From Bin5 sp965207495 (GTDB lineage: Bacteria > Chloroflexota > Anaerolineae > Caldilineales > Caldilineaceae): a DNA stretch of 64,000 nucleotides. The first letter of the stretch is position 1. Every line of letters begins with the position of its first letter. Made by a program: the position numbers and the translations under genes. The notes beneath the pieces are model-generated. The model ran no database searches, was not told the origin of the DNA, and saw nothing but the letters and a program-made list of their open reading frames with translations. The stretch spans positions 1,612,001 through 1,676,000 of the forward strand of contig OZ242287.1 of the NCBI GenBank assembly GCA_965207495.1, read 5' to 3'. Of this stretch, positions 9,088 to 16,980 are shown piece by piece.

Positions 9088-9831
9088 ATGACTCGAATTG
9101 CCATGTGGTGTGCGCCGCGCACCATCTCAACGGCGTTAATGCGGGCTTGGGAAAATCGCCCCGACACGACTGTGATCGACGAGCCGTTCTATGCTCACTA
9201 CCTGCAAGTCACTGGTATCGAGCACCCGGCGAGTGACGAAATCATTGCCAGCTATGAGACCGACTGGCGCCTCGTCGCTCGCACCCTGACCGAAGAGCCT
9301 CTGCCCGACGACGCGGCGATATGGTACCAGAAGCATATGGCCCATCATATGTTGGACCACATCGAGCTGGACTGGCTGGACAAGCTCACTAACTGCTTTC
9401 TGATTCGGTCGCCGGTCGAGGTCATCACCTCCTATATCAAGGTGCGGGCCCGGCCCACGCTGCTCGATCTTGGATTCCCGCAACTGCTGCGGCTGTTTGA
9501 AACTGTCCGCCGCAACACCGGCTCAGTTCCTCCTGTCATCGACAGCCAGGACGTGTTGGCGGATCCTTGTGGCACGCTCACACTGCTATGTGAAGCGGTG
9601 TCAGTGCCCTTCTCTGAGCAAATGCTTTCCTGGCCGCCGGGCCGCCGTGACAGCGACGGCGTTTGGGCGCCCCATTGGTACGCGGCGGTGGAAAAATCGA
9701 CCGGTTTCGCCCCCTACCGTCCCAAGAACGAACAGCTGCCCCCGCAACTGCATGACCTTCTCGCCCAAGCGCAGGAAGCCTACCAGGAGCTATACCGTTT
9801 CCGCCTGACGACAAAAGATCGTGGTCAATGA
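9088..9831 (+). CDS. Sulfotransferase-like P-loop protein
   Basis: The protein belongs by eye to the PAPS sulfotransferase-like fold. Near the N-terminus it has CAPRTISTALMRAWE, the 5'-phosphosulfate-binding loop (PRTxST), and near residue 110 CFLIRSPVEVITSYIK, the 3'-phosphate-binding Arg/Ser segment. I chose the ATG at 9088 because GAGGA stands just upstream; a longer TTG start would swallow that site. It sits 49 bp before a class IV aminotransferase homologue. I recall that related proteins in other organisms carry both domains in one chain, suggesting a functional pair. The substrate is unknown, and sulfation itself is not proven. Confidence 0.75.
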   Translation: MTRIAMWCAPRTISTALMRAWENRPDTTVIDEPFYAHYLQVTGIEHPASDEIIASYETDWRLVARTLTEEPLPDDAAIWYQKHMAHHMLDHIELDWLDKLTNCFLIRSPVEVITSYIKVRARPTLLDLGFPQLLRLFETVRRNTGSVPPVIDSQDVLADPCGTLTLLCEAVSVPFSEQMLSWPPGRRDSDGVWAPHWYAAVEKSTGFAPYRPKNEQLPPQLHDLLAQAQEAYQELYRFRLTTKDRGQ

Positions 9832-9880
9832 CCGGTGCCGGGCTGACGGCGCCGTCAGTTGAGCTTTGGAGTACTGAACA

Positions 9881-10786
9881 ATGTTGCAAAAATTCTACGA
9901 AGCCAATCGTCATCTTCTGGTCAACATCAACGGGCAGATCGTTCATAGAGACGAGGCAGGTGTCAGCCCTTTCGACTCATCCGTACAAAATGGCGATGCT
10001 GTCTGGGAAGGTCTGCGTCTCTACGACAGGCGTATCTTCAAGCTGGAAGAGCATCTGGCCCGCCTCCTAGATGGTGCCAAGGCCCTGGCCTACGAAGGCG
10101 TTCCCTCCAATGAGGAGATCGTCGATCAGGTGCGGCGTACGCTTAAGGCCAATCATATGCAGGACAACGTCCACGTCCGCCTGACCCTTACCCGCGGCGT
10201 CAAGTACACGAGCGGCATGGATCCCCGTATTAACACGCGCGGTACAACCCTCATCGTGCTGGCCGAACACAAACCTCCGGTCTACGAACGCGGAGGCATC
10301 CGCCTGATCACCTCCGGCATCCGTCGCATTCCCCCAGACTGTCTCGACCAGAACATCCACTCCTGTAACATGCTCAACTCGATACTGGCCAAGATCCAGG
10401 CCAACACCGCTGGCGTTGATGATGCCGTGATGCTGGATACGAACGGCTTTGTCGCCGAAACAAATGCCACCCATCTCTTCCTCGTCAAACGCGGCATAGT
10501 CACGACCTCCCACACCCACGCCTGCCCCGAAGGAATCACCCGCGCCACCGTATTGGATCTCTGCCAGACACATCGAATTCTCGCAGAAGTGCGCGATATT
10601 TCTCTGCCCGAGCTATACCGCGCCGATGAGCTGTTCTGCACTGGGACGATGGGCGAATTGACACCCGTGACCGAGGTGGACGGACGCAAAATCGGTGCAG
10701 GAGACGCCGGACCAGTCACCCAGCGCCTGAGTGAACTGTACGCCGACCTGACACGCAGTTCAGGCTACCACATTCTGGTCGACTGA
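9881..10786 (+). CDS. Class IV aminotransferase (BCAT/DAAT-like) homologue with His at the PLP-Lys site
   Basis: The 301-aa sequence follows the fold-type IV PLP family along its whole length: DGDAVWEG-like N-terminal block, GITRATVLDLC, ELFCTGTMGELTPVTEVDG, and AETNATHLF with the conserved Glu. In D-amino-acid and branched-chain aminotransferases the Schiff-base lysine sits in the motif IKSLNxL. Here that motif reads IHSCNML, so His160 replaces the lysine; Lys171 is the ordinary downstream LAK lysine. The codon is CAC, so one base change would not restore Lys. The protein may be a non-transaminating PLP binder or a repurposed fold. It follows the sulfotransferase gene and ends in a hairpin. 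Calling it ilvE would overstate the evidence. Confidence 0.85.
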   Translation: MLQKFYEANRHLLVNINGQIVHRDEAGVSPFDSSVQNGDAVWEGLRLYDRRIFKLEEHLARLLDGAKALAYEGVPSNEEIVDQVRRTLKANHMQDNVHVRLTLTRGVKYTSGMDPRINTRGTTLIVLAEHKPPVYERGGIRLITSGIRRIPPDCLDQNIHSCNMLNSILAKIQANTAGVDDAVMLDTNGFVAETNATHLFLVKRGIVTTSHTHACPEGITRATVLDLCQTHRILAEVRDISLPELYRADELFCTGTMGELTPVTEVDGRKIGAGDAGPVTQRLSELYADLTRSSGYHILVD

Positions 10787-10796
10787 AAGAGTGGAG

Positions 10797-10831
10797 AAGG
10801 TGTGGCCTGTCCCCTGGGCGAACCACACCTT
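10797..10831 (+). terminator. Stem-loop after the aminotransferase homologue
   Basis: AAGGTGTGG (10797-10805) and CCACACCTT (10823-10831) are perfect 9-bp arms around a 17-nt loop, 10 bp after the stop. There is no long T-tract, so the termination role is tentative. Confidence 0.45.
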
Positions 10832-11092
10832 AGCGCTGTCGCCGCAACGCATACTGCGCGCTTGACGTAGCCCGAAGTCCCGGAGGGTACTGCGAGGGTT
10901 TCCTGCGTCAGAGTCGGACGGCAGTCCGAACTCTGAGGTGAGAGGTTGGCTGCTTCGACTGTTAGGTTAGGCGAGGTGGGTTAAACGGGCTGCAAGAGAC
11001 AGTTAACGCTTGGTAAAAGACCGGTTATCTGTCTGGTGGGGCCGGCGAACATCAGATTCGCGAGTCGTTGGAGGAGCTCCGGATCCTGTGGA
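10832..11092. other. Non-coding gap between convergent genes
   Basis: No gene is evident. The only structure is an imperfect hairpin at 10909-10935 (CAGAGTCGGAC with GTCCGAACTCTG, one bulged base), which could terminate or stabilise either converging transcript. Confidence 0.5.
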
Positions 11093-12349
11093 TCACTCCT
11101 GGCTTCCGTTAAGAAGCTCTACCGTGTGGTAAATCGGCAAGTGGTGCCCGAGCTGCCGTAAATGGCTGTCGATCTGGGTCATACAGCCGATGTTGCCGGT
11201 TACCACGGCCTGCGCGCCGGTCCCGAGGATGGCTTCGGCCTTCCGCCGGCCCAACTGGGCGGCAATCTCCGGCTGTTCGATGTTGTAGCTCCCCGCTGAC
11301 CCACAGCAGATCTCCCCCTCCGGGATCGGTACGAGTGTAAGGTTCGGAACCGCCGCCAGCAAACGGCGCGGCGCGTCCGTGACCCCCTGGGCGTGCGCGA
11401 GATGGCAGGCGTCGTGATACGCAAATGTCATCGGCGCAGGCAGAGCGGGCGGCTGTTCGATGCCGAGAGCATCCAGGAAAACGGTCACATCCTGAACTTT
11501 GTCCGCAAAGTCCCGCGCCGCCTGTTCCTCTGCCTCGCCCGCGAACAGCAACGGGTACTCGTGCATGCCGGAACCGCACCCGGCCGCGTTGGTCACCACC
11601 GCATCGACCTCGTCCAGGTTGAAGGCGTCGAAGTTGCGTCGGGCCAGCCCGCGTGCCTGGTCTGCGGAGCCGGTATGCATCGCCAGCGCGCCGCAGCAGC
11701 CTTGGCCTGACGGAATGACCACTTCAACGCCGTTACTGGTCAGCACGTCGACTGTGGCCCGGTTGATTCCGGGGGTCAGCACCTGCTGGACGCAGCCGGT
11801 CAGCAGCGCGACCCGCGCCCGCCGCTCCCCCTGGGCCGGCGCCAGCCGCGGCAGAGAGACGCGCGGCGGTAGCCGATCGGGCAGCAGATCGAGCATCGTT
11901 CGCAGTGCCGGCGGCAGGAGCGGCTTGAATATTTTTGTGTAGCGCCCCATTGCTGCTGCGGCGCGGAAACGTCCGGGGTAGGGAAGCGTCTGGTTGGTCA
12001 GAGTCCGCGTCAACGCCTCCATGGGGGAACGGCTGCGCCGCTTTTCCGACATCTCTCGAAATGGCGTGAGCAGCTCCCCGTATTCGACTCCGGAAGGGCA
12101 GGCGGTGACGCAGGCCAGGCAGCCCAGGCATCGGTCCACGTGCGGCAGCACTTCTTCGTGGGACAGCTCCCCTTCGAGCGCGCCTTTCATCAGTAGGATG
12201 CGCCCGCGCGGGGAATCCATTTCCTCCCCTAACTCAAGGTATGTCGGACACGCCGGCAGGCAGAAGCCGCAATGGACGCAACTGGCGACGGCTTCCGCCA
12301 TTGACGGGGCCTGGGGACCGAGCGAGTCTACCGGAATTGAGTGGCGCAT
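11093..12349 (-). CDS. glcF: Glycolate oxidase iron-sulfur subunit GlcF
   Basis: GlcF passes electrons from the flavin subunits of glycolate oxidase to the quinone pool. The 418-aa protein has two ferredoxin-like 4Fe-4S motifs near the N-terminus (CVHCGFCLPACP and CLGCLACVTACP). It then has two CCG-type cysteine-rich domains (GCVQQVLTPG with GQGCCGALAMHTG; CHLAHAQG with GEICCGSAGSYN). Length and order match GlcF. It is the last gene of the glc stretch, 19 bp after the quinone oxidoreductase gene, and converges on the aminotransferase homologue. Confidence 0.93.
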   Translation of the reverse strand: MRHSIPVDSLGPQAPSMAEAVASCVHCGFCLPACPTYLELGEEMDSPRGRILLMKGALEGELSHEEVLPHVDRCLGCLACVTACPSGVEYGELLTPFREMSEKRRSRSPMEALTRTLTNQTLPYPGRFRAAAAMGRYTKIFKPLLPPALRTMLDLLPDRLPPRVSLPRLAPAQGERRARVALLTGCVQQVLTPGINRATVDVLTSNGVEVVIPSGQGCCGALAMHTGSADQARGLARRNFDAFNLDEVDAVVTNAAGCGSGMHEYPLLFAGEAEEQAARDFADKVQDVTVFLDALGIEQPPALPAPMTFAYHDACHLAHAQGVTDAPRRLLAAVPNLTLVPIPEGEICCGSAGSYNIEQPEIAAQLGRRKAEAILGTGAQAVVTGNIGCMTQIDSHLRQLGHHLPIYHTVELLNGSQE

Positions 12350-12368
12350 AGGATTCTTTTCATTTACG

Positions 12369-13340
12369 TTATGTAGTCAACAGGACCTTGCCCTTGGTCT
12401 GACGCGCTTCCAAGTAGGTATGAGCGCCCTCGGCGTCGTCGAGTGGGAAGGTTCGGTCGATACGGATTTCCAGTTTACCTTCGGCGATCCAGTTGAAAAC
12501 GTCGTTGGCGCGGCCCTCCAACTCCGACCGCGTCAGCATATGCGATGCCAGCGTGGGCCGGGTCAGGAACAGCGAGCCTTTCTGGTTGAGGATCTGCGGA
12601 TCGAGTGTCGGTACAACACCGCTCGCCTGGCCGAACAGCACCATATAGCCGCGCGGCTTCAGACAGTCCAGGCTTTTGTCAAACGTGGTGATGCCGACCG
12701 AATCGTACACAACCTCAACGCCTTCACCGCCTGTCAGGTCGCGCACCGCCTCCGCGAAATCCACTTCCGTATAGCGGATCGTGTCGTCGGCGCCGGCCGC
12801 TTGCGCGATGCGCGCCTTCTCTTCGGTCGAGACCGTGCCGAGAACACGTGCGCCCCTCAACTTGGCAATCTGCACCAGCAGGGCGCCGGTGCCGCCAGCC
12901 GCGGCATGGACCAGGCAGGTATCGCCCGGCTTGAGCGGATACGTGGTGCAGGCGAGGTAGTGGGCGGTCATCCCCTGAATCATCGAGGCCGCCCCATGTT
13001 GGGCATCCACGCCGGCGGGGCGCAGGACAAGGTTTTTTGAAGGGACGATTGCGTACTCGGCATAGGAGCCGATCGACATCCCATAGGCCACCGTATCGCC
13101 GACCGCTACTTCGGTTACACCCTCGCCGATGGCATCAACAACCCCCGCGCCTTCGACCCCGGGTGTGAACGGCAGTGGCATTGGATACCATCCCCTGCGG
13201 TGGTAGGTGTCGATGAAGTTGACGCCTGCCACTTCCATCTTTACTCGCGCTTCCCCCGGGCCTGGCTCCGGCGTAGGCACGTCAACGCACTGCAGAACAT
13301 TCGGGTCGCCTACCTCTTGTACACGAATCGCTTTCATCAT
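12369..13340 (-). CDS. NADPH:quinone oxidoreductase, medium-chain dehydrogenase family
   Basis: This is a zeta-crystallin/QOR-type medium-chain dehydrogenase reducing quinones or enones with NADPH. The protein begins MMKAIRVQEVGDPNVLQCVDVP and has the GroES-like N-domain. The Rossmann motif reads HAAAGGTGALLVQIAKLRGARVLGT, where AAxGGxG is the QOR form. No zinc-binding cysteines are seen. Tandem ATGs at 13340 and 13337 follow GAGGAGAG; a TTG further up is less likely. It lies between glcE and glcF, 38 bp after glcE, so it is probably co-transcribed and may handle redox balance or a carbonyl by-product. Confidence 0.9.
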   Translation of the reverse strand: MMKAIRVQEVGDPNVLQCVDVPTPEPGPGEARVKMEVAGVNFIDTYHRRGWYPMPLPFTPGVEGAGVVDAIGEGVTEVAVGDTVAYGMSIGSYAEYAIVPSKNLVLRPAGVDAQHGAASMIQGMTAHYLACTTYPLKPGDTCLVHAAAGGTGALLVQIAKLRGARVLGTVSTEEKARIAQAAGADDTIRYTEVDFAEAVRDLTGGEGVEVVYDSVGITTFDKSLDCLKPRGYMVLFGQASGVVPTLDPQILNQKGSLFLTRPTLASHMLTRSELEGRANDVFNWIAEGKLEIRIDRTFPLDDAEGAHTYLEARQTKGKVLLTT

Positions 13341-13378
13341 CTCTCTCCTCAATACTTTTGCTTATCTTATTGTTGTCG

Positions 13379-14551
13379 TTACCACGTTTCGAATTTTCCT
13401 TCCGGGTCCAGGGCCGCCGCGATTCGTCGCAAAAAGGCGTTTTGCAGTGGCCGGCCCAGCAAAGGGTTCTCTCCGCCGTCAGTGTCGATTCCGCTGCCCT
13501 CGATGAGGGAACGCCGCGCGCGGCCAATCAGCTGCACACCTTGCAGGTTCAACGCTAGCAGGAGGCTGTGGAGGTCTCGGGAGGAATGCTCCTCTCCACT
13601 CTCCGACGTCGATTCGTCCGGCCACCCGAGCCAGAGCAGATTCCCGCCGACGCTGTACCGCCGTGTCGCCATTCTGGAGCCGCTGAGCGCTTCCTCCATC
13701 GCTGGGATCCGTTGCGGTGTCAGAGGGATCCGAACCAGCCCTATGCCCTGCGCAAGCCATTCCATCGACCGCGCTGCCTGCCAAAGGCTCTCTTCCTCAT
13801 GATCCTGGTACAAGGACAGACGCCGCGTTTGCCCGGCGCCTGTGGACACAACCGCCTGCAACGCCTGCGCCCGCTCCTGCAGCACGTTTGGCAATCCGCC
13901 AATGCGCACCCAGAGGGCCCAGCCCTCCTCCACCGGCGCAAAATCGACCGCATGCAGGTCGATGGCGCTGCGCGTCACCCCGTCCAAAGCACTTAGCAGA
14001 TCGGTAAGTCCGTCAAATTCTGCTGTCACGGTCGAAAACGCCAGTGGCTTAGGGAAGACCTTGAATGTCAGTTCGGTCAATACTCCCAGTCTTCCCAAAC
14101 TGCCGACGAACAGCTTGGGGAAGTCGAATCCTGCCGCGTTTTTTACCACCGCTCCCCCGCCCCGGATCTCCTGGCCCCGCCCGTCGACAAAGCGAATGCC
14201 GATCAGAAAATCGCGGATTCCTCCGTACCTGTAGCGTCCCGCCCCGCTCAGGCCGGCCGCGACCGTGCCGCCCAGCGTCGCGCCGCGTTCGGCCAGCGGC
14301 GGATCGAAGGGCAGATACTGACCCTCCTTCGCCAGCAGCGCCGCCATCTCCGCGATTGGTGTACCGGCGCGGGCGGTAAAAGTGTATTCGTCAGGTTGAT
14401 AGTCGACGACACCCTTCAAATTGGATAGGTCGAGCGCATGCGCGTCGTCCAGGCTGTTACGCAGCGATAGTGCCGGCTTGGAGCCGCCGCCCCGAACCCG
14501 CACTCTATTTGCCCCACGCACCACTTCCTGGATTTCTGCGACGCTATTCAT
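13379..14551 (-). CDS. glcE: Glycolate oxidase FAD-binding subunit GlcE
   Basis: GlcE is the second flavin-type subunit of the membrane-associated glycolate oxidase. The 390-aa protein has the PCMH/VAO FAD-binding fold: VRVRGGGSKP near residue 20, GVVDYQPDEYTFTARAGTP, and ERGATLGGTVAAGLSGAGRYRYGGIRD around residues 90-115. Its C-terminal half is less conserved, as in other GlcE proteins. It is shorter than GlcD and lacks the GlcD His-rich C-terminal motif, which separates the two. It is downstream of the sugar dehydrogenase lipoprotein gene on the same strand. Confidence 0.9.
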   Translation of the reverse strand: MNSVAEIQEVVRGANRVRVRGGGSKPALSLRNSLDDAHALDLSNLKGVVDYQPDEYTFTARAGTPIAEMAALLAKEGQYLPFDPPLAERGATLGGTVAAGLSGAGRYRYGGIRDFLIGIRFVDGRGQEIRGGGAVVKNAAGFDFPKLFVGSLGRLGVLTELTFKVFPKPLAFSTVTAEFDGLTDLLSALDGVTRSAIDLHAVDFAPVEEGWALWVRIGGLPNVLQERAQALQAVVSTGAGQTRRLSLYQDHEEESLWQAARSMEWLAQGIGLVRIPLTPQRIPAMEEALSGSRMATRRYSVGGNLLWLGWPDESTSESGEEHSSRDLHSLLLALNLQGVQLIGRARRSLIEGSGIDTDGGENPLLGRPLQNAFLRRIAAALDPEGKFETW

Positions 14552-14690
14552 GGTTCATACAACCTGCCTGACAGACACCAGCCTTGTTCTCGGCGATTCA
14601 AAGAATTGTACCCAAGTAATTGGCATCCAGTTTACTAGCACGCTTCAGCGCCGCCAAAAGAGACGGCCCCAGACTGGCAACATCTGCTGC

Positions 14691-16826
14691 TTACTCCTCC
14701 GCAATCATGTATAGAGCGCCATCCTGATAGCCGGTGACGTACACGTTGCCCTCTTCATCCTCGCCCACGCCGCTGACAGGGACTTTGGCGTTCACGGGCA
14801 GTGAACTCAGCCAGCCATCATAGATGCTTCCGGTCGAATCAGCCTCCGACCGCTTCAATCCCCAGACTCTGCCGCTGCAGAAGTCGCCATAGAAGAATAC
14901 GCCCGCCAATTCGGGATAGTCGTCGCCGCGATAGACCGCGCCCCCCACGATCGCACAGGAGTACACGTGATCGTATTCGACCACAGGCGAAATCAAACCC
15001 GTAGCGCTGCACGGCAGAGACTCGAAACAGCGACTTCCCTCCTTTACGTTCCAACCGTAGTTTTCGCCGCCGCGGCTTCCTGCAGGCTGAAAATTGACCT
15101 CTTCATGCTTTATGTGGCCCGCATCGGGGATGTAAAGATCGCCGGTCACATTGTCGAAGGCGAAGCCCCACGGATTGCGCAGGCCCAATGCCCAAATCTC
15201 AGCGCGATGACCTTCGACCTGGACAAATGGATTGTCTGCCGGGATGCCGTAGGGCCTGCTGTCCGACTCCACGTCGATGCGCAATATCTTGCCCAACAGC
15301 GTACTCGGGTCCTGGGCCCGGTTCTCGACATCCTTAAGCGTAGGGTGGCCGCCGTCGCCGCTGCCAACGTAAAGGTATCCATCCGCCGGACCGAAAGCGA
15401 TGCGACCGCCGTTGTGGACCTGATCCGGCTGCGCGATCAGGAGAACGACCTCCTCGCTCTCGGGATCTGCGCGATCAGGATCCGCGGTCGTGGTAAAACG
15501 GCTGATGACAGTGTCCCCGGCCCTGTCCGTATAGCTCACGTAGACGTATTGCTTGTCGGCGTAGCCCGGTGGAAAAGCCACGTTGAGCAACCCCCGCTCG
15601 CCACAGCAACGAACCCGGCTTGAGATGTCGAGGAATGGATCCTCGTTGACTACGCCGTTTCTGACAATTCGGATCCGTCCCTCCTGTTCGACCACGAACA
15701 GGCGCCCTGTCCCGTCACCGGCATGCGTTACCTGTACCGGCAACGCAAGTCCTTCGACAATTTTTTCCAACCTGAACTGTGGCAGCTCCGCATCTTCGAC
15801 GGGGTCGTCGGAACGAGAACCAAACACCTTGACTTCGCGCCAGGCCACCGCGCTCGGACTGGCAAGCGTCAGGACCTGCACCTCGCTGATGCTGCGAGGC
15901 GGAACGATGGGGACTTCGAGCGTTTGACCATCTTCCGTGTGTAGGTCGTCAAACCTTTGGTATAACGTGCGCGTGCTGGAGCCGTTACCCAGCCAAATTT
16001 CGTGTGTGGATGGTCCGGCTGCAGACTGAGCAATCTCCAGTTCCAGTCTGTCGACAACGTACAGCTCGTCGAAGGAGACTGAGTACCACTGCGGGGCAGG
16101 GAGTTGCGCAGTCCAAAACGTTTCCGGATCACCGTCGACTGCCAGGCCGGCAAGCTCCTCCCCTGCCGAAGCGAACCCTGATCCGTCCGTGGCTATATTC
16201 TCTTCCAGCTGCGGAGAAGGCTCGGCCGTCGCAAGATCGGACCTGCTGGTCTCCGTCTCCTCTCCAGTTTCTTCCATTGGGGCGGCAGACGGCGTTCCGA
16301 ACACCCTGACTTCTTTCCAACCGACCCAGCTGGGACTATCAAGCGTTACGATCAGAACTTCGTTCAACCTGCGCGGAGGCTCTACGGCGATTTCAAGTGT
16401 CTGGCCGTCCTCCGTATTGACGTCGATAAGCCTGTCCTGGAGGATGCGCGTGTCAGAGCCGCTTCCCAGCCAGATCTCATGCGTAGTTGGTCCGGCGGGC
16501 AGCTGCGTCACAACCAGCTCGATTCTGTCAACCAGGTAGAAGCTGTCGAATGCTATTGAAAACCATTGCGGTGCCAGTTGTTGCGAATTCCAGATCGATT
16601 CCAGATCGCCATCGACCGCCAGCTGCGCGAAGTTGCTTCTTTCAAACGCGTTAGCGGTTCCCAACCCAGCGACGTTTTCGCTGGGCGGAGCCGGTGTTAC
16701 AGTCGCAACGGTCTGTTGTTCAGCAGAGGGTACGCTGGCTGCCTGAGGAGGTTCTTCGCTCGGCGCACAGGCCCCCACAGAGGTAAGGATGAGCAGGACA
16801 ACTGCAAGGAGTATGCTACTTTTCAC
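14691..16826 (-). CDS. Lipoprotein sugar dehydrogenase (GSDH family) with two tandem discoidin-like domains
   Basis: The protein starts with a lipoprotein signal (VGAC, Cys20). Two clearly duplicated modules follow at about residues 52-178 and 211-338; both contain AVDGDxExxW, APQWxSxxFD, VDRxEL, THEIWLG and W(K/R)EVxVFG, the pattern of F5/8 type C or NPCBM carbohydrate-binding domains. A linker rich in Glu/Thr/Pro/Ser separates them. The C-terminal part, about 351-711, is the glucose/sorbosone dehydrogenase six-bladed propeller (HAGDGTGRLFVVEQEGRIRIV, VHNGGRIAFGPDG-like, GLRNPWGFAFD). It should oxidise sugars outside the membrane, possibly with PQQ; no PQQ biosynthesis genes are in view. It interrupts the glc genes. 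Confidence 0.9.
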   Translation of the reverse strand: MKSSILLAVVLLILTSVGACAPSEEPPQAASVPSAEQQTVATVTPAPPSENVAGLGTANAFERSNFAQLAVDGDLESIWNSQQLAPQWFSIAFDSFYLVDRIELVVTQLPAGPTTHEIWLGSGSDTRILQDRLIDVNTEDGQTLEIAVEPPRRLNEVLIVTLDSPSWVGWKEVRVFGTPSAAPMEETGEETETSRSDLATAEPSPQLEENIATDGSGFASAGEELAGLAVDGDPETFWTAQLPAPQWYSVSFDELYVVDRLELEIAQSAAGPSTHEIWLGNGSSTRTLYQRFDDLHTEDGQTLEVPIVPPRSISEVQVLTLASPSAVAWREVKVFGSRSDDPVEDAELPQFRLEKIVEGLALPVQVTHAGDGTGRLFVVEQEGRIRIVRNGVVNEDPFLDISSRVRCCGERGLLNVAFPPGYADKQYVYVSYTDRAGDTVISRFTTTADPDRADPESEEVVLLIAQPDQVHNGGRIAFGPADGYLYVGSGDGGHPTLKDVENRAQDPSTLLGKILRIDVESDSRPYGIPADNPFVQVEGHRAEIWALGLRNPWGFAFDNVTGDLYIPDAGHIKHEEVNFQPAGSRGGENYGWNVKEGSRCFESLPCSATGLISPVVEYDHVYSCAIVGGAVYRGDDYPELAGVFFYGDFCSGRVWGLKRSEADSTGSIYDGWLSSLPVNAKVPVSGVGEDEEGNVYVTGYQDGALYMIAEE

Positions 16827-16980
16827 CTCTGACCCATCCCTTGAACCTGAGTTTCGATCAAAGCGTTTCTCTCACAGACCGATTTCCTCACCCTGCAAAG
16901 TGAGTTCTGTTCCATCGATTGTCTTCATGACCAGTGAGCTGAGAACTAACCGATGGATTCCTCGGAAACTAGGTCTTCCT

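Noticed and set aside
11733..12131. Frames inside glcF on the same strand
   Set aside because: They are other-frame readings of a gene with intact Fe-S motifs.
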